From Candidatus Aegiribacteria sp. (GTDB taxonomy: Bacteria > Fermentibacterota > Fermentibacteria > Fermentibacterales > JCC-6), in assembly GCA_013138965.1 (NCBI GenBank), contig WTBT01000099.1:1-58840 (forward strand): a stretch of 58,840 bases of DNA. Reading direction: 5' to 3'. The translations under genes and the position numbers were made by a program. Under the pieces are notes generated by a model. That model was not told the origin of the DNA. It ran no database searches and saw only the letters and a list, made by a program, of their open reading frames with translations. Positions 24,342 through 32,587 of this stretch are shown one piece after another. Position 1 is the stretch's first letter, and the number at the start of each line of letters is the position of its first letter.

Positions 24342-26702
24342 ATGAAATATCATATAATCGTTATCCTGCTTGCAGCGACATTTTCTGTTTCCGCAGGTGA
24401 AATGACCGTACCGATACCCCTTGATGCTTCAGCGATCAATTTAGAGGAAGCCGGAATCTACACAAGAATAACGGGTACCGGAATGGCGCTTTGGGGAGCA
24501 GAAGGTGAACCCAGCCTCCCCGAGTTCACCGCCAGTATAGCCCTTCCCACCGGATGCGCCGCAACTGGAATCGAAGTGCTGGATGCTGTGTATACACCTG
24601 TTCGCGGCCGCTTCACCGTAATGCCGGCCTCAGCACCAGTTCCGCTTTCTGTTGAACAGGAAGTCTATCCTGTTGAACCGAATCCGGAAATCTACGGTTT
24701 AACCACTCCTTATCCTCGAAGGTCGGCCAGTTTCGAAGGCTCCAGTGTTATTATGGGAATTCCGGTTGCTTACGTCAGAGTATTCCCGGTAAGGTGGAAT
24801 CCCTCCAGCAGGACAGTTGAAGTCCTCTCTAACCTTACATTGAACGTAACCTACGAAAGCAGCCCTGAAGCATCCACAGTATCCAGAAGAAGCATACAGA
24901 GCGAGATGCGCTCACAGGAGATAGTCAGAAACTCCGTGGTGAACCCGGAAGCCGTCTCAGCTTCGGGTGCCGTTATGGTTGATTCGAAGGCCCTCACCTA
25001 CGGTGAATACGTGATCATCACCGTCCCGGATTACGCAAGTTACGCCCAGATCCTGGCTGACTGGAAAACCTCAAAGGGTATTCCAACGAACGTATACACT
25101 ACTACCTGGATTCAGAGCCAGTACACCTGCTACGACCTTCAACAGGAAATCCGCGCCTTTCTCACGGACTGCCGAAACGATGGAGTGGAGTACGTTCTGA
25201 TCTACGGAGATGACAACAAGATAGCCGGAAGAGACGTTGAAATCACTACTGGTGGTTATACAGAGTACCCTCCCGTTGACCTTTACTGGGCGGATAACAA
25301 CGACACCGCTCCCGGTGCAGACCTCTGGGACAGCAACGGCAACCATATCTGGGGTGAATACAACATCGACAATGTCGACTACCATCCCGACCTCTGGGTG
25401 GGAAGGGCAAGTGTTAACACAACAGGTGAATGCACGATCTTTAATAATAAGGTACTCAGCTACGAACAGATATCAGCCAAAGGTTTTACAGCTCCAATCG
25501 AAATGAGAATCGGGTACACAACCGAACTTCTCTGGCCCGGGTGCTACGGCTCCGCGGGAGCTGAACTCATCTCTGACATGCTCCCCTCCACAGCCTGGGA
25601 AGAGGAAAAGTGTTACGACTCCGCCAGCAGCAACAGCGTAACAATCACAAGGAACATGATAAATGCAGGGCCGCACCACGTGTACCACGCGAGCCACGGT
25701 TCCGAGGCCTCCTTCTCTCTTCCAGGTGGAAGTTACACAACATCTGATTTCATGAGCCAGACCAATATCTCCGGTGGCGGTCTTCCTGCTATCTGGAACT
25801 CCATCTCATGCCACATCGGGTATCTTGATTATGGCAGTGACTGTATGGGCGACGCGTGGAACAACTCCCCCAACGGCGGAGGATTCGGGGCCTTCAATGC
25901 CAGGTACGGATGGGGAGACCCAAACAACCCCGGTAACGGCTGGAGTGAGGTTCTCTGCAGGTACTTCTACGATGTAATGTGGAACGATGACCTTTACAAC
26001 CTCGGTGCGGCTCATCTCATGGCCAGCGATAAGCTATGCCCCCCATCGGATAATACTTACGACTGGTGCGTTAAGGAATACAACCTCTTCGGCGATCCTG
26101 AGCTGCCCATGTGGTTCGTTGAGGCTCCGAATCTTGATGCTTCACATATCAGCAGTATCTCCGAAGCAATAACTTTTACTGTAACAGTAACATCCGGCGG
26201 CTCACCCGTAAGCGGCGCCAGGGTATGCCTTCAGAAGGGTAACTGGCAGACCGGTGACATTTACATGGTTAATACAACGAACAGCAGTGGGATAGCTGCT
26301 TTTTACGTCAATCCATCATCAACCGGAACCATGTCCGTTGTCGCCTGGGCAAGGGATCATATTTCCTATAGGGGAACCATCAATGTTACCGGTACGGGAA
26401 TTGAGGGGGAAGGCATTCAGAACTACGTCAACGGTATAAATGCCATATTCCCAAGCCCTGCAATGAGCAGCGCTACAATACCCTTCAACCTGGCCTCCGC
26501 AGGCGCAGCGAGGGTTGACGTCTACGATGTAACAGGCAGAATTGTCGCGACCCTGGCAGCCGAGGAGATGGCAGCGGGCCGGCACAGCCTTGTATGGGAA
26601 CTGAAAGACTCCAGTGGAGAAGCTGTCCCGTCGGGAGTATACCACGTAAGAATTTCCAGTACTGACTGGTCCGGTACGACGAGCCTGGTGGTAGCCAGAT
26701 AG
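24342..26702 (+). CDS. gingipain-like peptidase C25 with C-terminal sorting domain
   Basis: 786 residues; AAAGGATGAG precedes the ATG. A signal peptide (about 1-18) is followed by a propeptide-like beta domain and then a C25 caspase-like catalytic domain. Its dyad is visible as His452 in HASHGSEASF and Cys490 in NSISCHIGYLDY, spaced 38 residues apart, close to gingipain RgpB. An Ig-like domain (about 600-680) and a FlgD-like type IX C-terminal domain (about 700-786, VYDVTGRIVATL and SGVYHVRISS) follow. The enzyme should be an extracellular or surface cysteine protease that feeds amino-acid fermentation. A strong terminator follows. Family and catalytic residues are clear; specificity is not. 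Confidence 0.9.
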   Translation: MKYHIIVILLAATFSVSAGEMTVPIPLDASAINLEEAGIYTRITGTGMALWGAEGEPSLPEFTASIALPTGCAATGIEVLDAVYTPVRGRFTVMPASAPVPLSVEQEVYPVEPNPEIYGLTTPYPRRSASFEGSSVIMGIPVAYVRVFPVRWNPSSRTVEVLSNLTLNVTYESSPEASTVSRRSIQSEMRSQEIVRNSVVNPEAVSASGAVMVDSKALTYGEYVIITVPDYASYAQILADWKTSKGIPTNVYTTTWIQSQYTCYDLQQEIRAFLTDCRNDGVEYVLIYGDDNKIAGRDVEITTGGYTEYPPVDLYWADNNDTAPGADLWDSNGNHIWGEYNIDNVDYHPDLWVGRASVNTTGECTIFNNKVLSYEQISAKGFTAPIEMRIGYTTELLWPGCYGSAGAELISDMLPSTAWEEEKCYDSASSNSVTITRNMINAGPHHVYHASHGSEASFSLPGGSYTTSDFMSQTNISGGGLPAIWNSISCHIGYLDYGSDCMGDAWNNSPNGGGFGAFNARYGWGDPNNPGNGWSEVLCRYFYDVMWNDDLYNLGAAHLMASDKLCPPSDNTYDWCVKEYNLFGDPELPMWFVEAPNLDASHISSISEAITFTVTVTSGGSPVSGARVCLQKGNWQTGDIYMVNTTNSSGIAAFYVNPSSTGTMSVVAWARDHISYRGTINVTGTGIEGEGIQNYVNGINAIFPSPAMSSATIPFNLASAGAARVDVYDVTGRIVATLAAEEMAAGRHSLVWELKDSSGEAVPSGVYHVRISSTDWSGTTSLVVAR

Positions 26703-26726
26703 AATTCGCGCAAAAAGGCGAACAGG

Positions 26727-26753
26727 AAAGGGCGGGGATTTCCCCGCCTTTTT
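26727..26753 (+). terminator. rho-independent terminator of the C25 protease gene
   Basis: GGCGGGG (26731-26737) pairs with CCCCGCC (26742-26748) around a four-base loop. AAAG before and TTTTTCTTT after extend the stem and give the T-run. It is 25 bp past the stop codon. Confidence 0.9.
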
Positions 26754-26852
26754 CTTTATTGCAAAGGTGTTCCTCCGAAGGAAACCTTCTAATTCACACC
26801 GGTCGTGAAGATATTAAAAATCTTCTAAATCCCTGAACAGGAACATCCTGAT

Positions 26853-26879
26853 TTGGAGATTTACCTCAATTTGTATAAT
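26853..26879 (+). promoter_or_regulatory. predicted promoter of the propeller lipoprotein-esterase unit
   Basis: A perfect TATAAT stands at 26874-26879, 53 bp before the ATG at 26932. The -35 region (TTGGAG at 26853-26858) is weak. The position between a terminator and a gene start supports it. Confidence 0.5.
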
Positions 26880-26931
26880 ACTAGTGTTCAGAGCCCTGAA
26901 ACTGTAGACTTTGGAGAACAGAGAGGCTGTC

Positions 26932-28083
26932 ATGAAGAACACCTATAAGTTGATCGCAGTGTTTACCATTCTGGTTTCAATAACAATGGTTTTTTCAGGA
27001 TGCGGTGAAGATGCTGAATCGGAAACCCCTGCTGACATTTCAAGTTCAGAAAGTGTGGATACTCTCATTATAACGATCACAGATACTATAGGGGTTGAAA
27101 CTGGTGACAGCTCGTACGTTTTCGGTATGCTGATGGAAGTAGCACACGGAGCAGATGGAAACATAATCGCACTGGACATGAACAGGTCGTGTCTTTCGGT
27201 CTACTCTCCCGATGGAGAGTTCATCGGTTCGATCGGGTCTCCGGGACCAGGTCCAGGGGAGTTCCTGATACCCATTGATTTCGCGATTATGGCTGATGGA
27301 GGAATCGCGGTTAGCGATGCAGTAGCCAGGAACATTTCGTTCTTCGATTCGGAGGGTATTTTCCAAGAAATAATTGACGGTTTCTTCCCCACACCCCCTA
27401 TATCCATAGAGGGCTGCCCCGATAGAGGTTATGTCGGGCAGAGCATGTCAATGGTTATGACCGGAGAGACTATGGATGCTTCGCTGCAGCTGTGCAAGTA
27501 CACCGACAGCACCGAAGCCGATGTTACATATTTAACTATACCAATGGAAATGGATTTCTCCGGCGGAGGCCAGGCCAGCCTTCAAAGGGGACCGGAGTTC
27601 GATTTCGCGGTGGGCCCCGACGGAAGCGTCTTCGTGGCCGAGTTATCCGATACACTTCTTGCAGTAAGCGGCTACTCACCGGATGGGGAGGAATTCCTCA
27701 CGCTGCGGGAAGAGAAGGAGAGAACCCCACTTACCCAGGAGGAGATAGATGCAGGATCGCTAGCCATGTCCATCATGATATCTGATGGAGAGGCTTCGGC
27801 CGATATGGACAGAGTCGATAACACGGACATTTGGAGGAACGTGATAGCCTCAATCGGTGTTGACGCAGAGAAGAGGATATGGGTTGAGATGGCATACACT
27901 GATACGCCGGTATTCAGAGTGTACGATTATTCGGGCAATCTTCTATTCGTGGCTGTTACGAACGTTGATTTCACTCCTGTCACGCGGCCTTCGTTCAGTA
28001 TAGACGCAGGCGGAATACTGGCCTGGAACAGAGACCCAATGGATTATCCAAAGATATACAACCTCCAACTCCTGGAGAACTAG
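26932..28083 (+). CDS. lipoprotein with six-bladed beta-propeller, paralogue of 10760-11905
   Basis: 383 residues from the ATG at 26932 (GAGAGG upstream; an in-frame TTG at 26911 would place a polar tail before the signal). The signal ends VFSGC, with acylation expected at Cys24, followed by a Ser/Glu-rich linker. The domain then runs DTIGVETGDSSYVFG, with NHL-like GSPGPGPGEFLIPIDFAI and several YSPDGE(E/F) turns, as in six-bladed propellers. Order of segments matches the lipoprotein at 10760-11905, so the two arose by duplication. The stop is 1 bp before the start of the TPR-esterase gene, so both products are made together and may act at the same membrane. Confidence 0.82.
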   Translation: MKNTYKLIAVFTILVSITMVFSGCGEDAESETPADISSSESVDTLIITITDTIGVETGDSSYVFGMLMEVAHGADGNIIALDMNRSCLSVYSPDGEFIGSIGSPGPGPGEFLIPIDFAIMADGGIAVSDAVARNISFFDSEGIFQEIIDGFFPTPPISIEGCPDRGYVGQSMSMVMTGETMDASLQLCKYTDSTEADVTYLTIPMEMDFSGGGQASLQRGPEFDFAVGPDGSVFVAELSDTLLAVSGYSPDGEEFLTLREEKERTPLTQEEIDAGSLAMSIMISDGEASADMDRVDNTDIWRNVIASIGVDAEKRIWVEMAYTDTPVFRVYDYSGNLLFVAVTNVDFTPVTRPSFSIDAGGILAWNRDPMDYPKIYNLQLLEN

Positions 28084-28084
28084 A

Positions 28085-29179
28085 ATGACAGTCCTGATGA
28101 TGCTTGCATTATCGATCTCCTTACCCCCGCTGGCTACACCTAGTGAAGTAGATCCTATGGATCCGTCTGCGGGGGATTTTCTGGATCTCGATCTTTCGGA
28201 ATACTACCGGATAGCGGGGGAAGCGTACCGAGACGGTAATTACAGCCTTGCTATAAGGTACTACCTTGCATCCCTGACAAGAAACATCGATAACGAAATC
28301 GCGATTTACAATGTTGCCTGCTGTTACGCTCTGATGGGTGATGTGGAGCTTACTTCCCTCTACCTCCAGAGGGCGGTGATCGCCGGGTATCATGACATCG
28401 GCTTTATAAACGCGGATACTGACTTCGATACCATCCGGGACAATCCTGTTTTTGTCGGCACTATGCAGCATATCTCGGCGGCACTGGGTGAAGCGCCTGA
28501 GTATACAGGTAACAGGTATATCTTCTATGCCGAGGCAGCCTTCCGCTGCCTTCTGCGTTTTCCTGAGGAATACGACCCGGAATTGGAATACCCTCTTGTT
28601 GTGGGCCTGCACGGTTACGGTGATTCTCCGGAGAATTTCGTAAGACTCTGGGAGTACTTTGATGAACCTGATTTCATTTATGCCTGTCCCAGGGGACCCT
28701 ACCCCTTCACGGACAACAATGTTACCGCCTACTCCTGGTTCAAGCAGTACGAAGAGGGGTACGATATCCAGGAACTTGACCTGCTTTCCGCTGAGTACGT
28801 GATCTCACTTGTTGACGACCTTAAGGAAAGGCACCTGATATCAGATGTTTTCCTCTTCGGTTTTTCCCAGGGATGCTCTCTGACCTGGATGACAGGTCTC
28901 ACGTATCCTAAGAAGTTCACCGGACTGATAGGGTTTGGCGGAAGGCTGGACACTACATTTGTCGGCGCTTCCAGCTGGGGTGACGCAGCCGGACTTAATG
29001 CCTTCGTGGCCAACGGCACTATGGATCATTCCGTTAGTATCGAAGAAGGATTGGCTGCGGTTGAGATTCTTGAAAATCTGGGAATTGAGACGGTTTTCAG
29101 TTCCTGGGAAGGGGTGCATATGGTTAACAGACCTGTACTCCTTCAGGCTCAGAAATGGATGGAAACGCTCAGGAGATAA
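28085..29179 (+). CDS. TPR-containing alpha/beta-hydrolase (carboxylesterase/phospholipase type)
   Basis: 364 residues. A signal-like N-terminus (about 1-18) leads to two TPR-like helix pairs (about 40-110, including AYRDGNYSLAIRYYLASL). An alpha/beta-hydrolase domain follows (about 150-364). The oxyanion segment is VVGLHGYGDSPENF, the nucleophile elbow is GFSQG, the acid is in NGTMDHSV and the His is in GVHMVNRP, as in the carboxylesterase/phospholipase family. It likely hydrolyses ester substrates in the periplasm. It lies 1 bp after the propeller lipoprotein gene. The stop is 5 bp before the left arm of the palindromic repeat. Confidence 0.83.
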   Translation: MTVLMMLALSISLPPLATPSEVDPMDPSAGDFLDLDLSEYYRIAGEAYRDGNYSLAIRYYLASLTRNIDNEIAIYNVACCYALMGDVELTSLYLQRAVIAGYHDIGFINADTDFDTIRDNPVFVGTMQHISAALGEAPEYTGNRYIFYAEAAFRCLLRFPEEYDPELEYPLVVGLHGYGDSPENFVRLWEYFDEPDFIYACPRGPYPFTDNNVTAYSWFKQYEEGYDIQELDLLSAEYVISLVDDLKERHLISDVFLFGFSQGCSLTWMTGLTYPKKFTGLIGFGGRLDTTFVGASSWGDAAGLNAFVANGTMDHSVSIEEGLAAVEILENLGIETVFSSWEGVHMVNRPVLLQAQKWMETLRR

Positions 29180-29184
29180 TGGCA

Positions 29185-29249
29185 TCAGGTCTTGCATTTA
29201 AGCATTTTGAATTGATAAAAAGTAGTAAATGCTCAAATGCAAGACCTGA
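29185..29249. repeat. palindromic repeat element, copy A
   Basis: Arms of 23 bases (29185-29207 and 29227-29249) are complementary except for one base and enclose a 19-base loop with the sequence ATTGATAAAAAGTAG. The same arms and a similar loop occur at 45214-45288. Transcribed on either strand it forms a long hairpin, so it may end both converging transcripts here. Confidence 0.85.
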
Positions 29250-29658
29250 CCCCATGCTTTGTTCGAGAAGATACGGTAACTTCAAATACCGGCAGCCCCT
29301 TTGCAATATGCTTCTTTACGGTACACTGCTCGGCTGAGCGCACCAGCGCCTTATGATACTTTTCCGGGAAAGATCCGGGTACCCTGATATCGATTCTCAA
29401 TTTCTGGAACAGATTCGTTTCGGAATCTCGCTCGGCAGTCTGATACAGACTGATGCCTTCGGAAGGAAGATCATGATGCTGGCAGAATGAAAGCACGTAA
29501 ATACCCGCGCAGGTTCCAAGGGACGCGAAATACAGGTCAAAGGGCTCCGGCGCGGCCCCCTCTCCCCCGCCCTGAACAGACTGATCCGTTCTGATAGTAA
29601 AATTGTTGTAACTGGCATCTACTCTTTTCCCGCCGGGAAATACTATTTCCATATCCAT
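29233..29658 (-). CDS. OsmC-family peroxide/thiol-redox protein
   Basis: 141 residues. The family Cys pair is present: one in FASLGTCAGIYVLSF, the other in RSAEQCTVKKH, which act as peroxidatic and resolving thiols in OsmC/Ohr/YhfA proteins. The middle carries the N-terminal beta sheet typical of the family (GGEGAAPEPFDLYFASLG). The last residues, GVRSCI and the stop, are encoded by the right arm of palindromic repeat copy A, so the native C-terminus has been replaced or extended by repeat DNA. It is downstream of YwbE-like and leuS genes on the same strand and may share their transcript. Confidence 0.87.
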   Translation of the reverse strand: MDMEIVFPGGKRVDASYNNFTIRTDQSVQGGGEGAAPEPFDLYFASLGTCAGIYVLSFCQHHDLPSEGISLYQTAERDSETNLFQKLRIDIRVPGSFPEKYHKALVRSAEQCTVKKHIAKGLPVFEVTVSSRTKHGVRSCI

Positions 29659-29706
29659 TGATTCAGCGCTCCCTGTTCGTTCTCATTATTTTCTGTTCCT
29701 TGAACC

Positions 29707-29898
29707 TCATGATATGATCTCCTTAATTCTGCCCACCAGGCCGCATTCCAGTCTTACCTTTATGCCGTGAGGGTGACGGGGAGATTTTGTCAGGATATCC
29801 TTTACGATTCCCTCGGTTAGCTCACCAGATTGCTGGTTAACCTTGGTTACGATTGCAACCTTCATACCTGCTTTGATATCAGCTCTTGCAGGAAGCAT
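29707..29898 (-). CDS. YwbE-family small protein (DUF2196)
   Basis: 63 residues. It matches the short YwbE family along its whole length: DIKAGMKVAIVTKVNQQSG, then GIVKDILTKSPRHPHGIKVR and a final GLVGRIKEI. It has a small beta-barrel appearance with KOW-like features. Function is not known. An internal Met at residue 12 is a less likely start because the family includes the preceding RADIKAG residues. It lies 73 bp after leuS and 48 bp before the OsmC gene. Confidence 0.82.
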   Translation of the reverse strand: MLPARADIKAGMKVAIVTKVNQQSGELTEGIVKDILTKSPRHPHGIKVRLECGLVGRIKEIIS

Positions 29899-29971
29899 AA
29901 ATAAACCGGACCTTTCTGAATTGCAGACATCATCGGAAAACTATCTAGAAAAAGGTTAGGTACAGGAGCGG

Positions 29972-32431
29972 TCATGGTATGATGTTGACCAGTTTGCCGG
30001 GCACGACTATCACCCTCCGGGGTTCACTGCCTCCCATCAATTCCTCAATCCTGTCCAGTGACAGGGCTCTTTTCTCCAGCTCATCCGCACCGATCTCTGA
30101 GGGAACCCTCATCCGGGCACGTATTTTCCCCTTCACCTGAACGACTATTTCAACTGAATCCAGAACAAGGTCTTCTTCGTTCCAGGAGGGCCATTCCTGC
30201 AAAGTAACCGTATCTCCGGGGAAGTTCATCCGCTCCCATAGTTCATCGGAAATGAACGGCGTCATCGGTGCCAGCAGTACAAGCAGTTTCCGGATTGAAT
30301 CCTTCCATAGCCTGCCTGCGGCGCCTGCCTTCTCCCTGTTGGCCGAGAGGAAATTCACGAACTCCATCATCGCGGCCACCCCCGTATTGAAAGCAAAGGA
30401 ATTTATATCTTCCGTCACCTTCTTCACGGTTCTGGCCGTATTGTAGTGAAGTTCGGCGATGAAATCCTCATCAGGCTCCATGGGCTCCGGTTCAGCTGTT
30501 TCATGAACAACCGACCAGACCCTTTTCAGGAATCTGTATGTGCCGGCTATCCCCTCTTCGCTCCACCCCAGTTCCGCTTCGAACGGTCCCATGAAAAGGA
30601 TATAGAGCCTCAGGGCATCGGCACCGTACTTCTCCACCATCTCATCAGGAGTAACAATATTTCCCTTTGATTTGGACATTTTCTGTCCATCGGCTCCGAG
30701 TATCATTCCCTGGTTCTTGAGGACGCTGAACGGCTCGATAAAATCAAGCATACCTTCATCGAACATGACCTTCGTCCAGAATCTGGCATAGATAAGGTGC
30801 ATAACCGCATGCTCGGCACCGCCTACGTAAAGATCGACGGGAAGCCAGTATTTAACGGCCTCCGGATCGAATGGTCTGTCGGACTCATGCGGGGAGGCAA
30901 ATCTGAGAAAATACCACGATGAGCAGACAAACCCGGCCATCGTATCGGTATCGCGCCTTGCAGATCCTCCGCATCGGGGACATGTTGTATTAACCCATTC
31001 TTCTGCTTTTGCCAGAGGCGACAGTCCCGAATCATCAGGTCGGAAATTCTTTACTTCAGGGAGAATAACCGGAAGATTTCTATCGGGCAGGGCGCCGCAT
31101 TTCTCGCAATGGATTATCGGAATCGGAGCTCCCCAGTACCTCTGCCTTGAAACAAGCCAGTCCCTTATCCTGTAACGGACATCAGGTTTCCCGATTCCTT
31201 TCTCCACAGCATATTCAGCCATCTTTACTCTGGCTTCATCGGAATCGAGCCCGGTGAAGGGTCCGCTGCTGATAAGCTGCCCATCAGCGACCGTGGCAGC
31301 TTCGGAGGCTCCCCGGGGTATGCCTTCAGGGGCTATAACCTCAAGAATGGGTATATTAAATTTAACCGCGAAGGCATGATCCCTCTCATCGTGAGCGGGT
31401 ACCGCCATTATCGCGGCAGTTCCATAACCGGCCAGCACATAATTGGCAACGTAAACTGGAACCTTTTCCTTATTGTACGGATTTACAGCGAAGCAGCCGG
31501 TGAACACACCGGTTTTCTCCTTCTCAGCAGCCGCAGTTCGCTCAAGATCACTCTTAGCCCTGGCTTCATTTACATAATCCATAACCGCGTCATGTTTGTC
31601 GGCCAGAACCAGTTTCTCGATATCCGGGTATTCCGGAGCAAGTACACAGAATGTTGCTCCGTAGATAGTATCAAGCCTTGTCGTATAAACCGGAAGGTCT
31701 AATTCAAAACCTGTTTCAGGATTAACCACTCTGAAGATTACCTCAGCACCCTCGGATCTTCCAATCCAGTTCCTCTGCATTGCCTTGATCCCCTCGGGCC
31801 AGTCGAGGTTTTCAAGGTCTGCAAGCAATCTGTCAGCGTAGTCGGTGATCCTGAAGAACCACTGTTTCAGTTTCTTTCTTGTAACCTCGCCTCCGCAGCG
31901 CCAGCAGATACCGCCTGCAGCCTCTTCGTTGGAAAGAACTATCTTGCATGCAGGACACCACATCTGATCCTTTTCAGTTTGATATGCCAGCCCCCTGTCG
32001 AAAAGAAGATTGAAGAAATACTGGGTCCATCTGTAGTAGCCGGGATCGCTTGAATTGATCTCCCTTTCCCAGTCGTAGCCGGCCTCTATGAGTTTAAATT
32101 GCCTGCGATATGTATCCGCGTTGATTCTGGTAACTTCAGCGGGATGCATACCTGTTTTAATAGCGTACTCCTCCGCCGGCTGACCGAAGGCATCCCAACC
32201 CATAGGATGCAGCACATTGAACCCGTCCATCCTTTTTTTCCGGCATATGACATCGGTTGGTATGTAGTTCTTGCAGTGACCTACAGACAATCCTGCTCCC
32301 GAGGGATATGGGAAATAATCAAGGCAGTAGAAAGACTCCCTGTCCGGTTCGGTACTGGTCCTGTAAAGACCCATCCTTTCCCAGACAGGTTTCCATTTCT
32401 TTTCCAGTTTTCTGAAATCGTAGGGATCCAA
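29972..32431 (-). CDS. leuS: leucyl-tRNA synthetase
   Basis: 819 residues, starting with TTG after CTGGAGG. The protein is full length, with the class I catalytic core, a CP1 editing domain (region around 220-420, including TTRLDTIYGATF) and KMSKS at 584-588 within GQKMSKSKGN. The HIGH signature is altered: residues 47-56 read GLSVGHCKNY, so the first His is Ser49 while Gly51 and His52 are kept. Related bacterial LeuRSs have HVGH or HMGH here. The C-terminal anticodon-binding domain is complete. The enzyme charges tRNA-Leu in the cytoplasm. As an essential gene it should be active in spite of the Ser, unless another leuS exists. Confidence 0.95.
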   Translation of the reverse strand: MDPYDFRKLEKKWKPVWERMGLYRTSTEPDRESFYCLDYFPYPSGAGLSVGHCKNYIPTDVICRKKRMDGFNVLHPMGWDAFGQPAEEYAIKTGMHPAEVTRINADTYRRQFKLIEAGYDWEREINSSDPGYYRWTQYFFNLLFDRGLAYQTEKDQMWCPACKIVLSNEEAAGGICWRCGGEVTRKKLKQWFFRITDYADRLLADLENLDWPEGIKAMQRNWIGRSEGAEVIFRVVNPETGFELDLPVYTTRLDTIYGATFCVLAPEYPDIEKLVLADKHDAVMDYVNEARAKSDLERTAAAEKEKTGVFTGCFAVNPYNKEKVPVYVANYVLAGYGTAAIMAVPAHDERDHAFAVKFNIPILEVIAPEGIPRGASEAATVADGQLISSGPFTGLDSDEARVKMAEYAVEKGIGKPDVRYRIRDWLVSRQRYWGAPIPIIHCEKCGALPDRNLPVILPEVKNFRPDDSGLSPLAKAEEWVNTTCPRCGGSARRDTDTMAGFVCSSWYFLRFASPHESDRPFDPEAVKYWLPVDLYVGGAEHAVMHLIYARFWTKVMFDEGMLDFIEPFSVLKNQGMILGADGQKMSKSKGNIVTPDEMVEKYGADALRLYILFMGPFEAELGWSEEGIAGTYRFLKRVWSVVHETAEPEPMEPDEDFIAELHYNTARTVKKVTEDINSFAFNTGVAAMMEFVNFLSANREKAGAAGRLWKDSIRKLLVLLAPMTPFISDELWERMNFPGDTVTLQEWPSWNEEDLVLDSVEIVVQVKGKIRARMRVPSEIGADELEKRALSLDRIEELMGGSEPRRVIVVPGKLVNIIP

Positions 32432-32587
32432 CGTTTTCCTCCAGATATATACAAATTCCGTGATTCGTGAACCGGTAGTATGACCAGAAAACCGCCCAAG
32501 GTAAAGTATACGCCGTCAGATATCCGCGTTAAAAGGGTACCCATATTCTTGTGATGATCTCTGAATCGGCTTCCCTTATAGAACGCG

